NCBI RefSeq assembly: GCF_017349295.1
Contig: NZ_JAFMPK010000047.1
Location: 62,001 to 126,000, forward strand
Reading direction: 5' to 3'
Length of the DNA stretch: 64,000 nt
Source of the DNA: Myceligenerans salitolerans
Lineage (GTDB): Bacteria > Actinomycetota > Actinomycetes > Actinomycetales > Cellulomonadaceae
The position numbers and the translations under genes are program-made. This document shows, piece after piece, positions 62,590 through 64,000 of this stretch (positions are counted from its first letter, which is position 1; each line of letters starts with the position of its first letter). The notes below the pieces were generated by a model. The model saw nothing but the letters and a program-made list of their open reading frames with translations, searched no databases and had not been told where the DNA came from.

Positions 62590-64000
62590 GTGGATCAGGA
62601 CGTGCTTCCCGGGCTCGACGGGGCCGCGGTGCCGGGCGCGGGCGCGCGGTCCGGCGGGAAGGCTTCGGGAGCGAAGGCGTCGGGTGGGCGAGCGGCCGGG
62701 ACGGGCGCGGGGGAGACCGGCGGGGTGCCGGTCGCGCGGACGCTGCCGGTGGCGCGAGTGGCCCTGGACCTGCAGCCCGCACATCTCGACCAGCCGTACG
62801 ACTACCTCGTCCCGGCGTCGATGGACGACGACGCGCAGCCGGGTGTGCGCGTCAAGGTGCGGTTCGGGCGTCAGGAGGTGGGCGGGTTCGTCCTGTCCCG
62901 TCTCGCCGAGAGCGACCACGAGGGGCGGCTCGTGCCCCTGAAGCGTGTCGTGTCCGCCGAGCGGGTGCTGACGGCGCAGGTGCTGGAGCTGTGCCGGGCG
63001 GTGGCGGCCCGGTACGGCGGGACGCTCGCCGATGTGCTACGGCTGGCCGTGCCACCCCGGCACGCCCGTGTGGAGCAGGAGACGGTGCCGCCGCCGGGGC
63101 GTGCCGGGGAGGACGGCGGCGAGGGGGCGGACGGGCCGGCGGGGGACTGGTCGACCGACCCCGGTGGCACGGGCACCTCCGCGTGGGCTCCCTACCAGGG
63201 TGGGCAGGCGTTCCTGCGGCGTGTGCTGGGTGGTGACGCGCCGCGTGCCGTGTGGTCCGCGCTGCCCGGCGTCGACGACACCCGTCCCGCCGGGGCGGGC
63301 ACCGCCGAGACGGCGGGCACGCCCGTTCCGCGCTGGGCGACGGCGGTCGGGGCCGCCGTCGCCGCGTGCGTCGCCGGCGGCAGGGGGGCTCTTGTCGTCG
63401 TGCCCGACGCGCGCGACGTCGTCCGGGTCCGCGCGGCCCTGGACGCGGCCGGGATCCCGGCCGGGCCGGGCGGGCACGTGCGCCTGATCGCCGACGACGG
63501 CCCGGCGCCGCGCTATCGCGCCTATCTCGCCGTGCTGCGCGGCCACGCACCCGTGGTGGTCGGCACCCGGGCGGCCATGTTCGCGCCGGTGCGGGATCTC
63601 GGGCTGGTGGTGCTGTGGGGCGACGGCGAGGAGACGCTCGCCGAGCCGCACGCGCCCTACCCGCACGCGCGGGACGTGCTCGCGCTCCGTGCCGCGCAGG
63701 CAGGCGCCGCGTTCCTGCTCGGCGCACCCGGCCGCACCGTCCAGGCGCAGGCGCTGCTGGCGTCCGGCTGGGCACGCGAGCTCGCTCCCGCCCGCGACAC
63801 GCTGCGCGCCCGGACGCCCCGCGTGCGGGCACTGACCTCGGTCGAGCTGGCCCGCGAGGGTGCCGCTGCCGCCGCCCGCCTGCCGTCCGTGGCCTGGCGC
63901 GCCGCACGTGAGGCGCTCGGGCACGGCCCGGTGCTCGTCCAGGTTCCTCGCGGTGGCTACCTGCCCGTGGTGGCGTGCGCCCGGTGCCGTACCGCGGCCC
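62590..64000 (+). CDS. priA: primosomal protein N' (PriA), helicase-degenerate, 3' end beyond window
   Basis: The first 470 residues. A Gly/Ala-rich N-terminus leads to the 3'-DNA-binding domain (VALDLQPAHLDQPYDYLVPASM, RVKVRFGRQEVGGFVLSRL). A winged-helix-like part follows (VLELCRAVAARYGGTLADVLRLAVPP), then a helicase-like region. The usual Walker A (GxTGSGKT) is missing: the expected place reads AVAACVAGGRGALVVVPDAR. The DEEH box is replaced by LGLVVLWGDGEETLAEPH. Zinc-binding cysteines begin at VVACARCRTAA near the end. Actinobacterial PriA proteins often lack ATPase motifs. The GTG start has no clear Shine-Dalgarno and is uncertain. Confidence 0.9.
   Translation, partial: MDQDVLPGLDGAAVPGAGARSGGKASGAKASGGRAAGTGAGETGGVPVARTLPVARVALDLQPAHLDQPYDYLVPASMDDDAQPGVRVKVRFGRQEVGGFVLSRLAESDHEGRLVPLKRVVSAERVLTAQVLELCRAVAARYGGTLADVLRLAVPPRHARVEQETVPPPGRAGEDGGEGADGPAGDWSTDPGGTGTSAWAPYQGGQAFLRRVLGGDAPRAVWSALPGVDDTRPAGAGTAETAGTPVPRWATAVGAAVAACVAGGRGALVVVPDARDVVRVRAALDAAGIPAGPGGHVRLIADDGPAPRYRAYLAVLRGHAPVVVGTRAAMFAPVRDLGLVVLWGDGEETLAEPHAPYPHARDVLALRAAQAGAAFLLGAPGRTVQAQALLASGWARELAPARDTLRARTPRVRALTSVELAREGAAAAARLPSVAWRAAREALGHGPVLVQVPRGGYLPVVACARCRTAA

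Overview
The window is a 64 kb stretch of a very GC-rich actinobacterial chromosome. G or C fills most third codon positions, and many genes overlap by 4 bases (ATGA or GTGA). The housekeeping order carB-pyrF-mihF-gmk-rpoZ-coaBC-metK-priA, the actinobacterial integration host factor mihF, and the run rpsD-alaS-ruvX-mltG-aroE-aroC-aroK-aroB point to Actinomycetota. A Micrococcales organism of the Promicromonosporaceae/Cellulomonadaceae type is my best guess, but the sequence alone does not prove the family. I see no tRNA, rRNA, CRISPR array, transposase or phage gene.

1-16 kb is a catabolic region. It holds a truncated extradiol ring-cleavage dioxygenase, LysR and GntR regulators, and two divergent operons. 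The minus operon encodes an amidohydrolase-fold protein, a peptide/nickel-type ABC importer (lipoprotein, permease, a permease-ATPase fusion, a second ATPase) and a DUF3500 protein. The plus operon encodes a dienelactone hydrolase-like enzyme, an FAD monooxygenase, a SnoaL-like protein, an FAH-family hydrolase/isomerase, a RidA-family protein and a succinate-semialdehyde-type dehydrogenase, nearly all with 4-base overlaps. Together they look like uptake plus meta-type breakdown of an aromatic or aromatic-derived compound; the substrate is unknown. 16-20.3 kb holds two divergent regulator/enzyme or regulator/transporter pairs (AKR with an HTH regulator; MocR with an EamA transporter), each with an inverted-repeat operator candidate.

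20.3-34.6 kb is housekeeping: rarA, rpsD, two small membrane-associated genes, alaS, ruvX, two tandem mltG genes, purC, then aroE-aroC-aroK-aroB. 34.6-47.2 kb is a mosaic that separates aroB, aroQ and efp, genes that often lie closer together in relatives. It contains a phosphodiesterase, lipase-like and GH114 genes, a D,D-carboxypeptidase, an FMN oxidase, an MFS transporter, a Ser/Thr kinase coupled to soxR, a Tyr phosphatase, and a SatD/membrane-protein pair facing a PycTM (DUF5706)-like membrane protein. Two gene pairs here are bounded by direct repeats.

47.2-64 kb is housekeeping again: efp, nusB, a PyrR-controlled pyrimidine operon (pyrR-pyrB-pyrC-PH protein-carA-carB-pyrF), mihF, gmk (apparently using an ATT start), rpoZ, coaBC, metK, and the start of a helicase-degenerate priA.

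The strongest lead for something undescribed is the SatD / multi-pass membrane protein / PycTM-like locus at 44.98-47.16 kb. SatD carries class III cyclase-like signatures and a C-terminal HTH. Next come the 1-16 kb catabolic cluster, whose amidohydrolase-fold protein lacks metal ligands, a 26-codon bridging ORF, the ATT-start gmk, and a recurrent leaderless promoter architecture.
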